Assembly (NCBI GenBank): GCA_020632715.1 | Contig: JACKFA010000004.1 | Location: 1-64,000 of the forward strand | DNA: 64,000 nucleotides | Source of the DNA: Deltaproteobacteria bacterium | GTDB lineage: Bacteria > Myxococcota_A > UBA9042 > PHBI01 | Direction: 5' to 3' | Shown: piece after piece, positions 56,825 through 64,000 of the stretch | Layout: every line of letters begins with the position of its first letter | Numbering within the stretch: the stretch's first letter is position 1 | Notes under the pieces: generated by a model | Databases searched by the model: none | What the model was told of the DNA's origin: nothing | What the model saw: the letters and a program-made list of their open reading frames with translations, nothing else | Made by a program: the position numbers and the translations under genes

Positions 56825-59587
56825 TTACAGGTGGTCGCAGCCCGATGGACCGGCGAAGTCGTACGGGAAGTCGAGATGCTCGAGGATCGCCTCGACCGCA
56901 TCACGCTGCCCCCAGCCGCGGCAGAACCAGCCGTCGAGGAAGTCGACGAAGTCCACCCCAGCGAAGCCGCGGTCCACGTAGGAGTCCGACGGCAGGTAGT
57001 TGAACAGGACGTCGTAGATCCCGGAGCGCAGGTTCAGCGCGTTGTCGAACGCCTCGGCGTCCTGGCCGTCCGCGAGGTCCCAGAGCGCCGACGCGACCAT
57101 GTCGAACGAGATCTCGCCGCTCATCGAGGTGTTCGCCGTGTCGTAGGCGAACGGGCTCGGCTGCGACTCGACGTCGTCGGCGATGTAGACGCCGAAGGGG
57201 CGGCTGTCGACGAAGTAGTGGCTCCCCGCGATGTCGTTGGCGAAGAAGGTCCCGACGCCCTCGCTCCACGCGAGGTTCGGGTTCTCGCGCGTGCCGTCGG
57301 CCTTGCCGCCGGGGTGATCGTCGCGCGAGAGGCGCAGGATCGCGTACTTCAGGAACTCGCGGAGGATGATCTGGTCGTCGTACTCGTCGCGGTCGGAGTC
57401 CTTGCCCTGGACGCTCACCGAGGCGAAGTCCGTGCAGACGCCGTCATCGTAGAGGTACTGGCTGCAGAAGAGCGTGTCCGTCGTGTCGGTCCCGGTCGCC
57501 CAGAACCCGATGAGGTGGCCGAGGTCGCGGCCCGTCATGCGGCGGACGAGGTCGTAGCCCTGCTGGAGCACGTCGAAGATGTTGAACGCGCCGGCGCGCA
57601 GCTCGACCGGGATGTCGATGTCGACGATGCGCGAGTCCTGACCCGGCTCGAACACGACCGGCGAGGAGCTCACCTCGTAGAGCTTCTTGAACTTCGGGTG
57701 GTCGAGGATCTCGATGTCGCGGAGCCCCTCGTCGACGTCGGTCTTGGCCTTCACGACCACGACGAGGCCCGGCGGGCCGTCGTTCGTGAACTGGATCGTG
57801 TACTCGCCGACCTGGTTCGTGGACGACGTGCCGATGACCTCGCCCGTCAGGAGGCGCCGCAGCTCGACGACCGCGTTGCGCACCGGGCGCCACGAGAGGG
57901 CGCCGAAGCCGGTCTCGTCGAGCGGGCGGTCCTGGTAGCGGACGCGACCCGAGATCGAGGTCTGGCAGACGGAGTTGTTGAAGTTCGCGATGAGCACGCC
58001 GGAGCCGGAGCCGCCGTGGTCGTCGGTGCCGACGCCGAAGTGGCCCTCGTAGACCTCGGTGCGACCGCAGGCGTTGATGGTGACGGCGTAGTTGGCGCCC
58101 GTGTTGCTGCAGTCGTCCCAGAAGTCGACCTTCACGGTGTAGTTGCCGACCGGCGCCTGGCCTGGCGGCCAGAAGATGTTCTCGTTGTTGACGTTGTCGA
58201 TGCCGCAGCCGGCGTTCGAGTCGAGGTCGAGCTCACCGCCGTTGCAGTTGCGGTGGCCGTAGTAGACCTCGCAGCCGTTGGGGTCGATGACGTGGAGGTC
58301 GACGTCGGTCGGGGTGTCCCAGCTGACGCTGACCTGGATGTCGCCGCTGCCGACGGGCGTGACCTGGAAGAGGTAGGAGCCGTACGGCGAGACGCGGCCG
58401 CGCTGATCGCGCGTCGCGACGCGCACCGGGAGGACCTGCGGCACGAACTCGTACTCGGTGTAGGCGCGGAGGAGCACGGTGATGTCGACCGGGTTGGTCG
58501 CGTCGGTCGTCGGCACCTGGAAGTAGCCGGAGTGCCCCTCGAGGCCGATGATGTAGCCCACGACCTCCTGCGGGTAGGTGAGCGAGCCCGCCTCGATGTG
58601 GAGCGCGGCCGAGCCGCCGGTCACGATGAAGGCGTTCTCGGAGCTGACCGACGGGGGGCCCGCGCCGAAGTTCGGCGAGGGCTGCGGGAGCTGCTCGTCG
58701 ACGAAGATGCCGCCCTGCGCGCGGAGCGGGTTCACGGGCTGGTTCTCGAGGCGGAGCTCGAGCTGGCCGTAGTTGACCACCCACGGCCCGGCCTGCGCGG
58801 TGACGGGGATCGTGTAGATCCCGTCCGGCTTCGAGTTGTTGCTCGAGATGATGTAGTTGATGGACCACACGCCGATGCCCGCCGAGTAGGCGATGGAGTT
58901 GGCGGGGTCGAAGTTCGAGTCGATCGCGCTCCAGTCGGCCGTGAGCGTCATCTCGGTCGGGCCGTCGATCTTCATCGTCACGCTCACGAGCTGCCCGTCC
59001 TTGACGACGCGCTGCTCGGGGGTGGCGGACAGGAACGTGATCGGCGGGTTGTTCGGGTAGACCGTGACCTGGTGCCCGCCGGACTCGAAGCCGGCGCGCG
59101 CCGTGGCCTGGAGCACGAGCTCACCCGCGTCGAACTGGCGCGTGTCGAGCACGAAGCGCGTCGGGAGCTTGACGTCCTGGAAGACCGCGAAGCCGTTCAC
59201 GCGCAGGATGACGTTGTCGACCTTCAGCTCGTCGCGGCCGACCGGGATCAGGTCGACCATGATCTGGTCCTTCACCGACGCGCCGTCGGCGGGGACGCGC
59301 ATCTCGACCAGCTTCGGCGTCGAGTAGTCGGGCGAGGTGTCGGCCGTGTCGGCGGTGTCGGCCGTGTCGGGCGTGGTGTCGCCCGACCCGGTGTCGCCGG
59401 CGGTGCCGCCGGTGTCGCCCGCGTCGTCCTCGCCGCTGGTGTCGGTCGCGCCGGTGTCGCCGGTCTGCGTGTCGGCCGACGTGTCGCCGCCACCGCTCGT
59501 GTCGCCGCCCGCGGTGTCGGAGCCACACGCGGCGAGGAGGCTCACCGCCCCCAGGAATACGATGTGATGGACAAGCGTTCTGCGCAT
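56825..59587 (-). CDS. Large surface lipoprotein with adhesin-like domains
   Basis: The protein has 920 residues. The ATG at 59587 lies 28 bases from a promoter-like -10. The lipobox is LLAACG, followed by ~70 residues of Gly/Asp/Thr spacer. Ig-like N-terminal stretches (KLVEMRVPADGASVKDQIMV) lead into a DUF2135-like segment (VSVSWDTPTDVDLHVIDPNG, CGIDNVNNENIFWPPGQAP, GNYTVKVDFWDDCSNTGANY) and a carboxypeptidase-regulatory-like fold (GEYTIQFTNDGPPGLVVVVK). The last ~300 residues look like a globular hydrolase-like or peptidase-like domain with HLIGFWATGTDTTDTLFC and AWSEGVGTFFANDIAGSHYF (an EGVGTFF motif similar to zincin segments, without a clear HExxH). The protein is probably surface exposed. 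It heads the operon with the LNR lipoprotein. Confidence 0.82.
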   Translation of the reverse strand: MRRTLVHHIVFLGAVSLLAACGSDTAGGDTSGGGDTSADTQTGDTGATDTSGEDDAGDTGGTAGDTGSGDTTPDTADTADTADTSPDYSTPKLVEMRVPADGASVKDQIMVDLIPVGRDELKVDNVILRVNGFAVFQDVKLPTRFVLDTRQFDAGELVLQATARAGFESGGHQVTVYPNNPPITFLSATPEQRVVKDGQLVSVTMKIDGPTEMTLTADWSAIDSNFDPANSIAYSAGIGVWSINYIISSNNSKPDGIYTIPVTAQAGPWVVNYGQLELRLENQPVNPLRAQGGIFVDEQLPQPSPNFGAGPPSVSSENAFIVTGGSAALHIEAGSLTYPQEVVGYIIGLEGHSGYFQVPTTDATNPVDITVLLRAYTEYEFVPQVLPVRVATRDQRGRVSPYGSYLFQVTPVGSGDIQVSVSWDTPTDVDLHVIDPNGCEVYYGHRNCNGGELDLDSNAGCGIDNVNNENIFWPPGQAPVGNYTVKVDFWDDCSNTGANYAVTINACGRTEVYEGHFGVGTDDHGGSGSGVLIANFNNSVCQTSISGRVRYQDRPLDETGFGALSWRPVRNAVVELRRLLTGEVIGTSSTNQVGEYTIQFTNDGPPGLVVVVKAKTDVDEGLRDIEILDHPKFKKLYEVSSSPVVFEPGQDSRIVDIDIPVELRAGAFNIFDVLQQGYDLVRRMTGRDLGHLIGFWATGTDTTDTLFCSQYLYDDGVCTDFASVSVQGKDSDRDEYDDQIILREFLKYAILRLSRDDHPGGKADGTRENPNLAWSEGVGTFFANDIAGSHYFVDSRPFGVYIADDVESQPSPFAYDTANTSMSGEISFDMVASALWDLADGQDAEAFDNALNLRSGIYDVLFNYLPSDSYVDRGFAGVDFVDFLDGWFCRGWGQRDAVEAILEHLDFPYDFAGPSGCDHL

Positions 59588-59614
59588 GTTCGCCCCTGCG
59601 TATATTACGGCTGA

Positions 59615-59644
59615 AGTAAAGAGCCTCGGCGGCCGACTGGTCAA
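59615..59644 (-). promoter_or_regulatory. Sigma-70-type promoter for the surface lipoprotein operon
   Basis: On the minus strand, TTGACC (59644-59639) and TTTACT (59620-59615) are spaced by 18 bases. The -10 lies 28 bases before the ATG at 59587. It is among the clearest promoter pairs in the window and is set in an otherwise AT-poor background. Confidence 0.55.
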
Positions 59645-59776
59645 GGATAGACCGTCCTCGCGCCTCCTGGGAAGTGAGGCGACGCCGACCCGTACCGCGC
59701 TCCGGCTCGCGGCGCGCCCGAGTGTTGTGCCCGCCCTGGCCTGTACGAAGCAAGCGAGACCTGCTTCGATGGCGCC

Positions 59777-60727
59777 ATGACGCTCGTGTCCCGCGCCGAT
59801 CTCGACGCCGCGTTGGCCCGTGTGACCGTGGTTACACAGCCACCCGGACACGGCCTCTTCGGCCCCGGATCGGCGATGTGGCGCGTCAGCCGTGAGGCGA
59901 TCTCGTTTCTCGGCGGCGGCCGCGCGACCCTGCTCCAGCTCGCGCACCCCGTCGTCGCGCAGGGCGTGGCGCACCACTCGCGCACGCAGGACGATCTCGC
60001 CGGCCGCTTCCAGCGCACCTTCGCCCACGTGTTCGCGCTCGTCTTCGGGGAGCGCGACGCGGCCCTCGCCTCGGCGCGGCGCCTGCACGCGATCCACACC
60101 CGGGTGAGCGGCGTCCACGACGAGACCGCCGGCCCCTTCGCCGCGGGGACCCCCTACGCCGCGAACGACCGCGACGCGCTGCGCTGGGTGTGGGCCACGC
60201 TGACCGAGAGCTCGGCGATGCTCTACGAGGCGTGCGTCGCCCCGCTCGACGCCGCGGCGCGGCGCACCTACTACGACGACGCGCGGCGCTTCGCCGGCCT
60301 CTTCGGGCTCGGACCCGACGATCTCCCCGAGAGCTGGCCCGCCTTCGTGGCCTACTTCAGCGACATGCTCGCTTCGGACGAGCTCACCGTCGGCGCGCGC
60401 GCCCGCGAGCTCTGCGGCTTCCTCCTCACCCCGCCGCGACCGACCCTCGCCCCCGCGTGGGGCTGGTACGCGGTCATGACGGCCGGGCTCCTGCCCGCGC
60501 GCCTTCGGGACGCCTACGGCTTCCGCTGGGGGCGCCGCGATCGGGCGCTCTTCACGAGCACGATGGCGACGGCGCAGGCCACCTATCGGCACCTGCCGTC
60601 CCGCGCGCGCCACCTGCCCGCCTACGTCGAGGCGGCGCGCCGCGTCGCGGGCGACGAGGCGCGGCGCGACTGGCTCGGGCGCCTCGCGGAGCAGGCCGTG
60701 ACCGCGGCGCTGCGGCGCGCGACCTGA
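59777..60727 (+). CDS. MpaB/DUF2236 family oxygenase
   Basis: The protein has 316 residues. ATG at 59777. The family pattern is present: SAMWRVSREAISFLGGGRA, then the heme-His region TLLQLAHPVVAQGVAHHS, a conserved AGTPYAANDRDALRWVWATL, and a C-terminal helical part (LRDAYGFRWGRRDRALFTST). DUF2236 (MpaB/rubber oxygenase-like) proteins bind b-type heme and can oxidise varied substrates. There is no signal peptide. The physiological substrate is unknown. It is divergent from the surface lipoprotein operon, and the gap (59588-59776) holds that operon's promoter and a short GC-rich leader. Confidence 0.82.
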   Translation: MTLVSRADLDAALARVTVVTQPPGHGLFGPGSAMWRVSREAISFLGGGRATLLQLAHPVVAQGVAHHSRTQDDLAGRFQRTFAHVFALVFGERDAALASARRLHAIHTRVSGVHDETAGPFAAGTPYAANDRDALRWVWATLTESSAMLYEACVAPLDAAARRTYYDDARRFAGLFGLGPDDLPESWPAFVAYFSDMLASDELTVGARARELCGFLLTPPRPTLAPAWGWYAVMTAGLLPARLRDAYGFRWGRRDRALFTSTMATAQATYRHLPSRARHLPAYVEAARRVAGDEARRDWLGRLAEQAVTAALRRAT

Positions 60728-60760
60728 GCGCCGCTCGGCGCTCGGGGAGCGCCCGGCGGA

Positions 60761-62299
60761 TCAAGGGGACTTCGTCGTGACCAGCGGCTCGAGGCGGATC
60801 CGGCTGTGGATCTCGTCGGCGCCGCGCACGTCGACGACGAGGGACTGCGCCTGGTAGCCCGGGAGGGACACGTCGAAGCGGTGCTCACCCGCGGGCACGT
60901 CGAGCGGGAGCGGGGTCTTGCCGAGGATCGCGCCGGCGCTCGCCACCAGCGCCCCGCTCGGCTCGCTCTCGACGACGACGCGGGTGGTCCCGATCTCGGC
61001 CGCGGCGGTCTCCGCGGCGCCAGGCCCCGCCGCGGGCGGCGGCGCCGCCTCGCCCGCGACGGGCGGCTCGCCCGGTCGCGGCGACGTGGGCGCGACCGAC
61101 GTCACCCCCGGCGTCTTGCCCGGAGCGACCGGGCGCGGGTGGTCGAGGGTCGCGACGATGATGGCCACCGCGAGGCCTGCGAGCACCCCGAACGCCCCCG
61201 CGATGAGCCACGGGAACCCGCGCCGAGGCGCGAGGGACGACGCCGCGACCGCCGAGAGCGGCGCCTCGGTCGCGAGATCGGGGCGGCTCCCCATCGGCAT
61301 GGTGGGCCGTCGCGGGCCCTCGGGCGCCGAGGCGTGGGGAGGCGCGGGCGGGGCCGGCGGCTGGGCGCGCGGCGCCGCTGTCGGGACGGGCGGCGCGCTG
61401 GACTGGTCGGTCCCGAGCTGGGCCGCCGCGACGGCGGCGTCCTCGCCGGACGACGTGTCGGTCGCCGCGCCGGCCGACGCGGGGACGGCGGTGGCCTCGG
61501 TGGTCTGGAAGTCGGCGACCTCGTGCATCGCGCGCTTCATGGAGGGCGCGGTCGTGACGACGGCGCGCGCCTCGCGCCCGGCGCGGGCGCGGCGCAGGTG
61601 CTGCGCGATCTCGCCGAGCGCCGCGCGCATGGCCGTCGCGTCGCGGAACGGGGCGGTGGTCAGCGCGCGGTGGAGGAAGGCGTCCCAGCGCGCGAGGTTC
61701 GGCTCGTCCGCGAGGAGCGACATGAGCGGCGGCGGCTCGGCCGAGGGCGCGATGCCGGCGGTGACCTGGTAGAGCGTGCGCGCGACGGCGTGGAGGTCGT
61801 CGGCCTCCGTCACGTCGCCGCGGGTGGAGCGGCCGAAGTCGATGAGCTGCGCGCTCGCGGCGCCGTGGCCGCGGCGCGCGAGGAAGATCCCGTCGGCCGT
61901 GATGGCGCCGTGGACGACGCCGCGCGCGTGGGCGTGCTCGAGCGCCCAGAGGATCTGATCGCCGAGCGCGAGGACCTCGGGGAGGGGGAAGCGGCGCCGG
62001 GCGAGCGTGTCCGTGGCGGTCTCCCCGTCGATGAGGTCGTACACGAGGTAGGCGCCGCCGTCGTCGCCGTGCTCGAGGACGGCGGCGACGTGGGGGTGGT
62101 GGAGCTCGCCGAGCCGCCGCGCCGCGCGCGCCGAGCGCTCGGCGGCGGACTCCGTCGCCCCGAGCCGCGCCACCACGACGTGCCGCTCGGACATGACGCC
62201 CCAGGCTCGCCAGAGCGCCGTGCCGTCGGCGCGCTCGGCGATCAGGGTCTCGAGCTGATAGCGGCTCGCGAGGAGCCGCCCTTCATCCGGGTGGGGCAC
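60761..62299 (-). CDS. Membrane pseudokinase with PEGA domain
   Basis: The protein has 512 residues from GTG at 62299 (a GTG at 62374 would add 25 residues of Arg-rich sequence). The N-domain has a kinase-like fold: HVVVARLGAT in place of the VAIK strand (no Lys at the usual spot), HGAITADGI (H130) in place of HRDLKPEN so the catalytic Asp and the Asn are missing, and IDFGRS with DFG kept (154-156). A Pro/Ala-rich linker, one membrane helix (about 361-385, WLIAGAFGVLAGLAVAIIVA) and a C-terminal PEGA domain (RVVVESEPSGALV ... LPLDVPAGEHRFDVSLPGY) follow. It probably signals or scaffolds without phosphotransfer, with the PEGA domain outside the cytoplasm. Confidence 0.82.
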   Translation of the reverse strand: MPHPDEGRLLASRYQLETLIAERADGTALWRAWGVMSERHVVVARLGATESAAERSARAARRLGELHHPHVAAVLEHGDDGGAYLVYDLIDGETATDTLARRRFPLPEVLALGDQILWALEHAHARGVVHGAITADGIFLARRGHGAASAQLIDFGRSTRGDVTEADDLHAVARTLYQVTAGIAPSAEPPPLMSLLADEPNLARWDAFLHRALTTAPFRDATAMRAALGEIAQHLRRARAGREARAVVTTAPSMKRAMHEVADFQTTEATAVPASAGAATDTSSGEDAAVAAAQLGTDQSSAPPVPTAAPRAQPPAPPAPPHASAPEGPRRPTMPMGSRPDLATEAPLSAVAASSLAPRRGFPWLIAGAFGVLAGLAVAIIVATLDHPRPVAPGKTPGVTSVAPTSPRPGEPPVAGEAAPPPAAGPGAAETAAAEIGTTRVVVESEPSGALVASAGAILGKTPLPLDVPAGEHRFDVSLPGYQAQSLVVDVRGADEIHSRIRLEPLVTTKSP

Positions 62300-62384
62300 G
62301 ATCCGTCTCGATCGTTCGGGGGGACAAGAGAGGCGCGGCCCCCAGAGCCTACGCGATCGAAGGCGACGATGCACCCATGGCGCG

Positions 62385-63407
62385 CTATGGCGGGCCCGCG
62401 CGCCGGGCCATGGCGACGACGGCGTCCACCCAGGCCGGGGTGCCGTTCACGCACGGGATCGCGACGAGCTCCTCGCCGCCGGCCGCGAGGAAGGACTCGC
62501 GCGCGCGCAGGCCGATCTCCTCGACCGTCTCGAGGCAGTCGGCCACGAACGACGGGCAGAGCACGGCGAGGCGCTTCACGCCGGCCTGCGCGAGCTCGAT
62601 GACGCGCTCGTCGGTGAAGGGGCGGATCCAGGGCGTCCGCCCGAGGCGCGACTGGAACGCGACCGAGGTGCGGTCGGCGGGGAGCCCGAGGCGCTCGGCG
62701 AGCCCGCGCGCGGTGGCGAAGGACTGGGCGCGGTAGCAGCTCGCGTTGGCCGGGACGATGCGATCGCAGCACGACGGGCTCGCGAGGCAGTGGGCGCCCG
62801 TGGGATCGGTCGCCTTCACGTGGCGCTCGGGGAGCCCGTGGAAGCTCATGAGCACGTGGTCGAAGGCGCCCGCGTCGAGGATGGGGCGCGTGACGGCGAC
62901 GACGGCGTCGAGGAAGCCGGGATCGTCGTAGAAGTCGCCACAGGTCGTGATCGCCGGGACCGCGGCGCGCTCCTGCACGAGCTCGTAGACGCGGGCGACC
63001 GACGAGCCCGTCGACGACGACGCGTACTGCGGGTAGAGCGGCAGGAGCACGATCTGCGTGACGCCCGCGAGCGCGAAGCGATCGAGCGCGGAGGCGAGGT
63101 CGGGCTTCCCGTAGCGCATCGCGAGCTCGACGTGCCAGCCGGCGCCGAGGCGATCGGCGACGGCGGCGGCGAGGGCCCGCGAGTGCACGAGGAGCGGCGA
63201 GCCGGCCTCCGTCCACACCTTCTGGTAGGCGGCGGCGCTCTTCGCGGGGCGCACGCGCAGGATGATCGCGTGCAGGAGCAGCCAGCGCGCGACGGGGTTG
63301 ATGTCGATGACCCGCGGGTCCGACAGGAACTCGGCGAGGTAGCGCCGGACCTCGGGCGCGCGCGGCGCGTCCGGCGTGCCCAGGTTCACGAGCAGGAGGC
63401 CCTTCAT
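62385..63407 (-). CDS. hemH: Ferrochelatase
   Basis: The protein has 340 residues. The ATG at 63407 begins MKGLLLVNLGTPDAPRAP, the family N-terminus; a longer start at 63470 is rejected. The catalytic His lies in MSFHGLPERHV and a conserved Glu in the C-terminal half (DCLETVEEIG, family motif). Between them is a Cys-rich insertion, HCLASPSCCDRIVPANASC (about residues 205-225), with the four-Cys content expected of the [2Fe-2S] ferrochelatases described in Myxococcus and relatives. The enzyme inserts Fe(II) into protoporphyrin (or coproporphyrin) in heme synthesis. The upstream gap has an inverted element around GCAAACGTTGC. Confidence 0.95.
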   Translation of the reverse strand: MKGLLLVNLGTPDAPRAPEVRRYLAEFLSDPRVIDINPVARWLLLHAIILRVRPAKSAAAYQKVWTEAGSPLLVHSRALAAAVADRLGAGWHVELAMRYGKPDLASALDRFALAGVTQIVLLPLYPQYASSSTGSSVARVYELVQERAAVPAITTCGDFYDDPGFLDAVVAVTRPILDAGAFDHVLMSFHGLPERHVKATDPTGAHCLASPSCCDRIVPANASCYRAQSFATARGLAERLGLPADRTSVAFQSRLGRTPWIRPFTDERVIELAQAGVKRLAVLCPSFVADCLETVEEIGLRARESFLAAGGEELVAIPCVNGTPAWVDAVVAMARRAGPP

Positions 63408-63588
63408 GGGTAGAACGAGTCGCCCGACATGGGGAGAAAGTCCACAGCGGTGTGAGCAACGTTTGCACAATCTCGGGTCCGACAGCGCCCGGACAGGGGC
63501 GACGACGACGCCCGGAGCGCGGTCCGCGGCTCCTTGCGTCGGGTGGCCCGCTTCTTGTTAGCCTGCGGGGCCGACCCTGGAGTGCCCC

Positions 63589-63888
63589 ATGCCCTTGCGC
63601 CCCGTCCTCGCCCCGCTCCTCGCCGCGCTCGCGCTCGCGCTCGGCGCGCCCGCAGCGTCCGCGCAGACCGACACCACCGACGGCGACGCCGCCGTGGTGC
63701 CCGGCAACAACATCGCCGAGGAGAAGCAGCAGATCCGCGACGAGGTCCTCGGGTGCGGCGCGGGCGGCTCGTCCGGGGCGCCGCTCGCCCTCGCGCTCGG
63801 GGCGCTCGGGGCGGCCGCGCTCAGGCGTCGGCGGCGGCCGCTCCCTTCGCGGGGATCCGGCTCATCGCCCGCTCGGCGAGCGCCGTGA
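63589..63888 (+). CDS. Minimal MYXO-CTERM-like small secreted protein
   Basis: The protein has 99 residues. The ATG at 63589 follows GGAGTGCCCC. A signal peptide (VLAPLLAALALALGAPAASA) is followed by only ~35 residues (QTDTTDGDAAVVPGNNIAEE...), then a Cys (GCGAGGSSG) and a hydrophobic segment (APLALALGALGAAAL) ending in RRRRR, which is the MYXO-CTERM sorting pattern. The tail runs ~20 residues past the Arg run and overlaps the convergent GMC gene by 68 bases, so the real stop may have been lost by an indel. It could be a marker-sized surface protein. Function is unknown. Confidence 0.7.
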   Translation: MPLRPVLAPLLAALALALGAPAASAQTDTTDGDAAVVPGNNIAEEKQQIRDEVLGCGAGGSSGAPLALALGALGAAALRRRRRPLPSRGSGSSPARRAP

Positions 63889-64000
63889 TCGTGAGCGACG
63901 GGTTCACGCCCGGGTTCGCGGAGACGGCCGACCCGTCGATCACGTAGAGCCCGTCGTAGCCGAAGGCGCGGTGGTCCTTGTCGATGACGCCCTCGGCGGC
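63821..64000 (-). CDS. GMC-family oxidoreductase, C-terminal fragment
   Basis: Only the last 59 codons and the stop (63823-63821) lie in the window; the gene continues to the right. The visible end has GYDGLYVIDGSAVSANPGVN and PSLTITALAERAM, the conserved FAD-domain C-terminus of glucose-methanol-choline oxidoreductases and cholesterol-oxidase-like enzymes, which use a His/Asn pair near this N-P-G-x-N-P motif. The substrate cannot be told. It overlaps the convergent small MYXO-CTERM-like gene. Confidence 0.85.
   Translation of the reverse strand, partial: AAEGVIDKDHRAFGYDGLYVIDGSAVSANPGVNPSLTITALAERAMSRIPAKGAAAADA

Noticed and set aside
53357..59614. Another ~2,000-codon plus-strand open frame
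   Set aside because: It is the antisense of the LNR and surface lipoprotein genes and is low-complexity Val/Ala/Arg/Asp without motifs.
56825..60613. Upstream extension of the surface lipoprotein frame to 60613
   Set aside because: The added residues have no sense and overlap the MpaB-family gene. The ATG at 59587 begins a proper lipoprotein signal.

Overview
The window is a 64 kb stretch of very GC-rich DNA from what looks like a myxobacterium (phylum Myxococcota). This is an inference from gene content. The signs are many lipoproteins with long Asp/Thr/Ala spacers, arrays of Cys-rich calcium-type repeats (MopE-type CDGVDDDCDG units, thrombospondin type 3, Notch-like LNR, DCGGSC units), RCC1-like beta-propellers, DUF4157 (eCIS core) proteins, a kinase-like PEGA protein and a small MYXO-CTERM-like protein. 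I see no rRNA, tRNA, CRISPR array, replication origin or complete insertion sequence. No gap between genes exceeds about 300 bases, and many convergent pairs are only 9-35 bases apart.

Layout. 0-12 kb: the 5' part of a giant secreted repeat protein (minus strand, running off the left edge), a small TIG-type lipoprotein, a Gly-rich lipoprotein gene broken by many frameshifts, and a TPR protein. 13-15.3 kb: a lipoprotein GH9 endoglucanase. 15.3-21.8 kb: a peroxide-defence block, ahpC-ahpF and an oxyR-like regulator, flanking a translationally coupled pair (peptidoglycan-binding/CHAP-like protein and Sel1-like protein). The ahpC and oxyR upstream regions share a 15/16-identical palindromic site. 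22.3-26.6 kb: two tandem RCC1/DCGGSC lipoprotein paralogues, one degenerate, with the same promoter-proximal direct repeat. 26.6-37.6 kb: two DUF4157 loci, one with a single domain and a downstream partner, the other with two DUF4157 domains in one polypeptide. Between and beside them are two lipoproteins, an alpha/beta hydrolase, a HAD 5'-nucleotidase and an HExxH membrane protein.

37.7-48.3 kb: a secreted two-copy Tudor-knot protein flanked by palindromes, a copper-monooxygenase-like lipoprotein interrupted by a ~160 bp foldback element, a COQ4 homologue, secreted proteins of unknown role and a large VWA protein. 48.3-53.1 kb: a secreted glycogen-debranching-type lipoprotein, a TerB-like protein, a GST and a TfoX-N protein. 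53.2-59.6 kb: a two-gene operon of giant surface lipoproteins (eight-fold LNR array; adhesin-like protein). 59.8-64 kb: an MpaB-family oxygenase, a pseudokinase with PEGA domain, ferrochelatase, a minimal MYXO-CTERM-like protein and the 3' end of a GMC oxidoreductase.

Taken together, the genes suit a predatory or polymer-degrading cell with an elaborate surface: secreted glycan hydrolases, cell-wall-directed proteins and repeat adhesins, with an OxyR-AhpCF peroxide module. Several genes (about 7.5-11.8, 17.7-24.2, 39.7 and 44.6-48.3 kb) carry frameshifts, mostly in short G or C runs. These may be assembly indels rather than real pseudogenes, so the affected genes are described as reconstructed across the shifts. 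The strongest novelty candidates are the double eCIS-core protein, the shared ahpC/oxyR operator, the foldback element and the GTGTGAG promoter repeat of the RCC1 paralogues.
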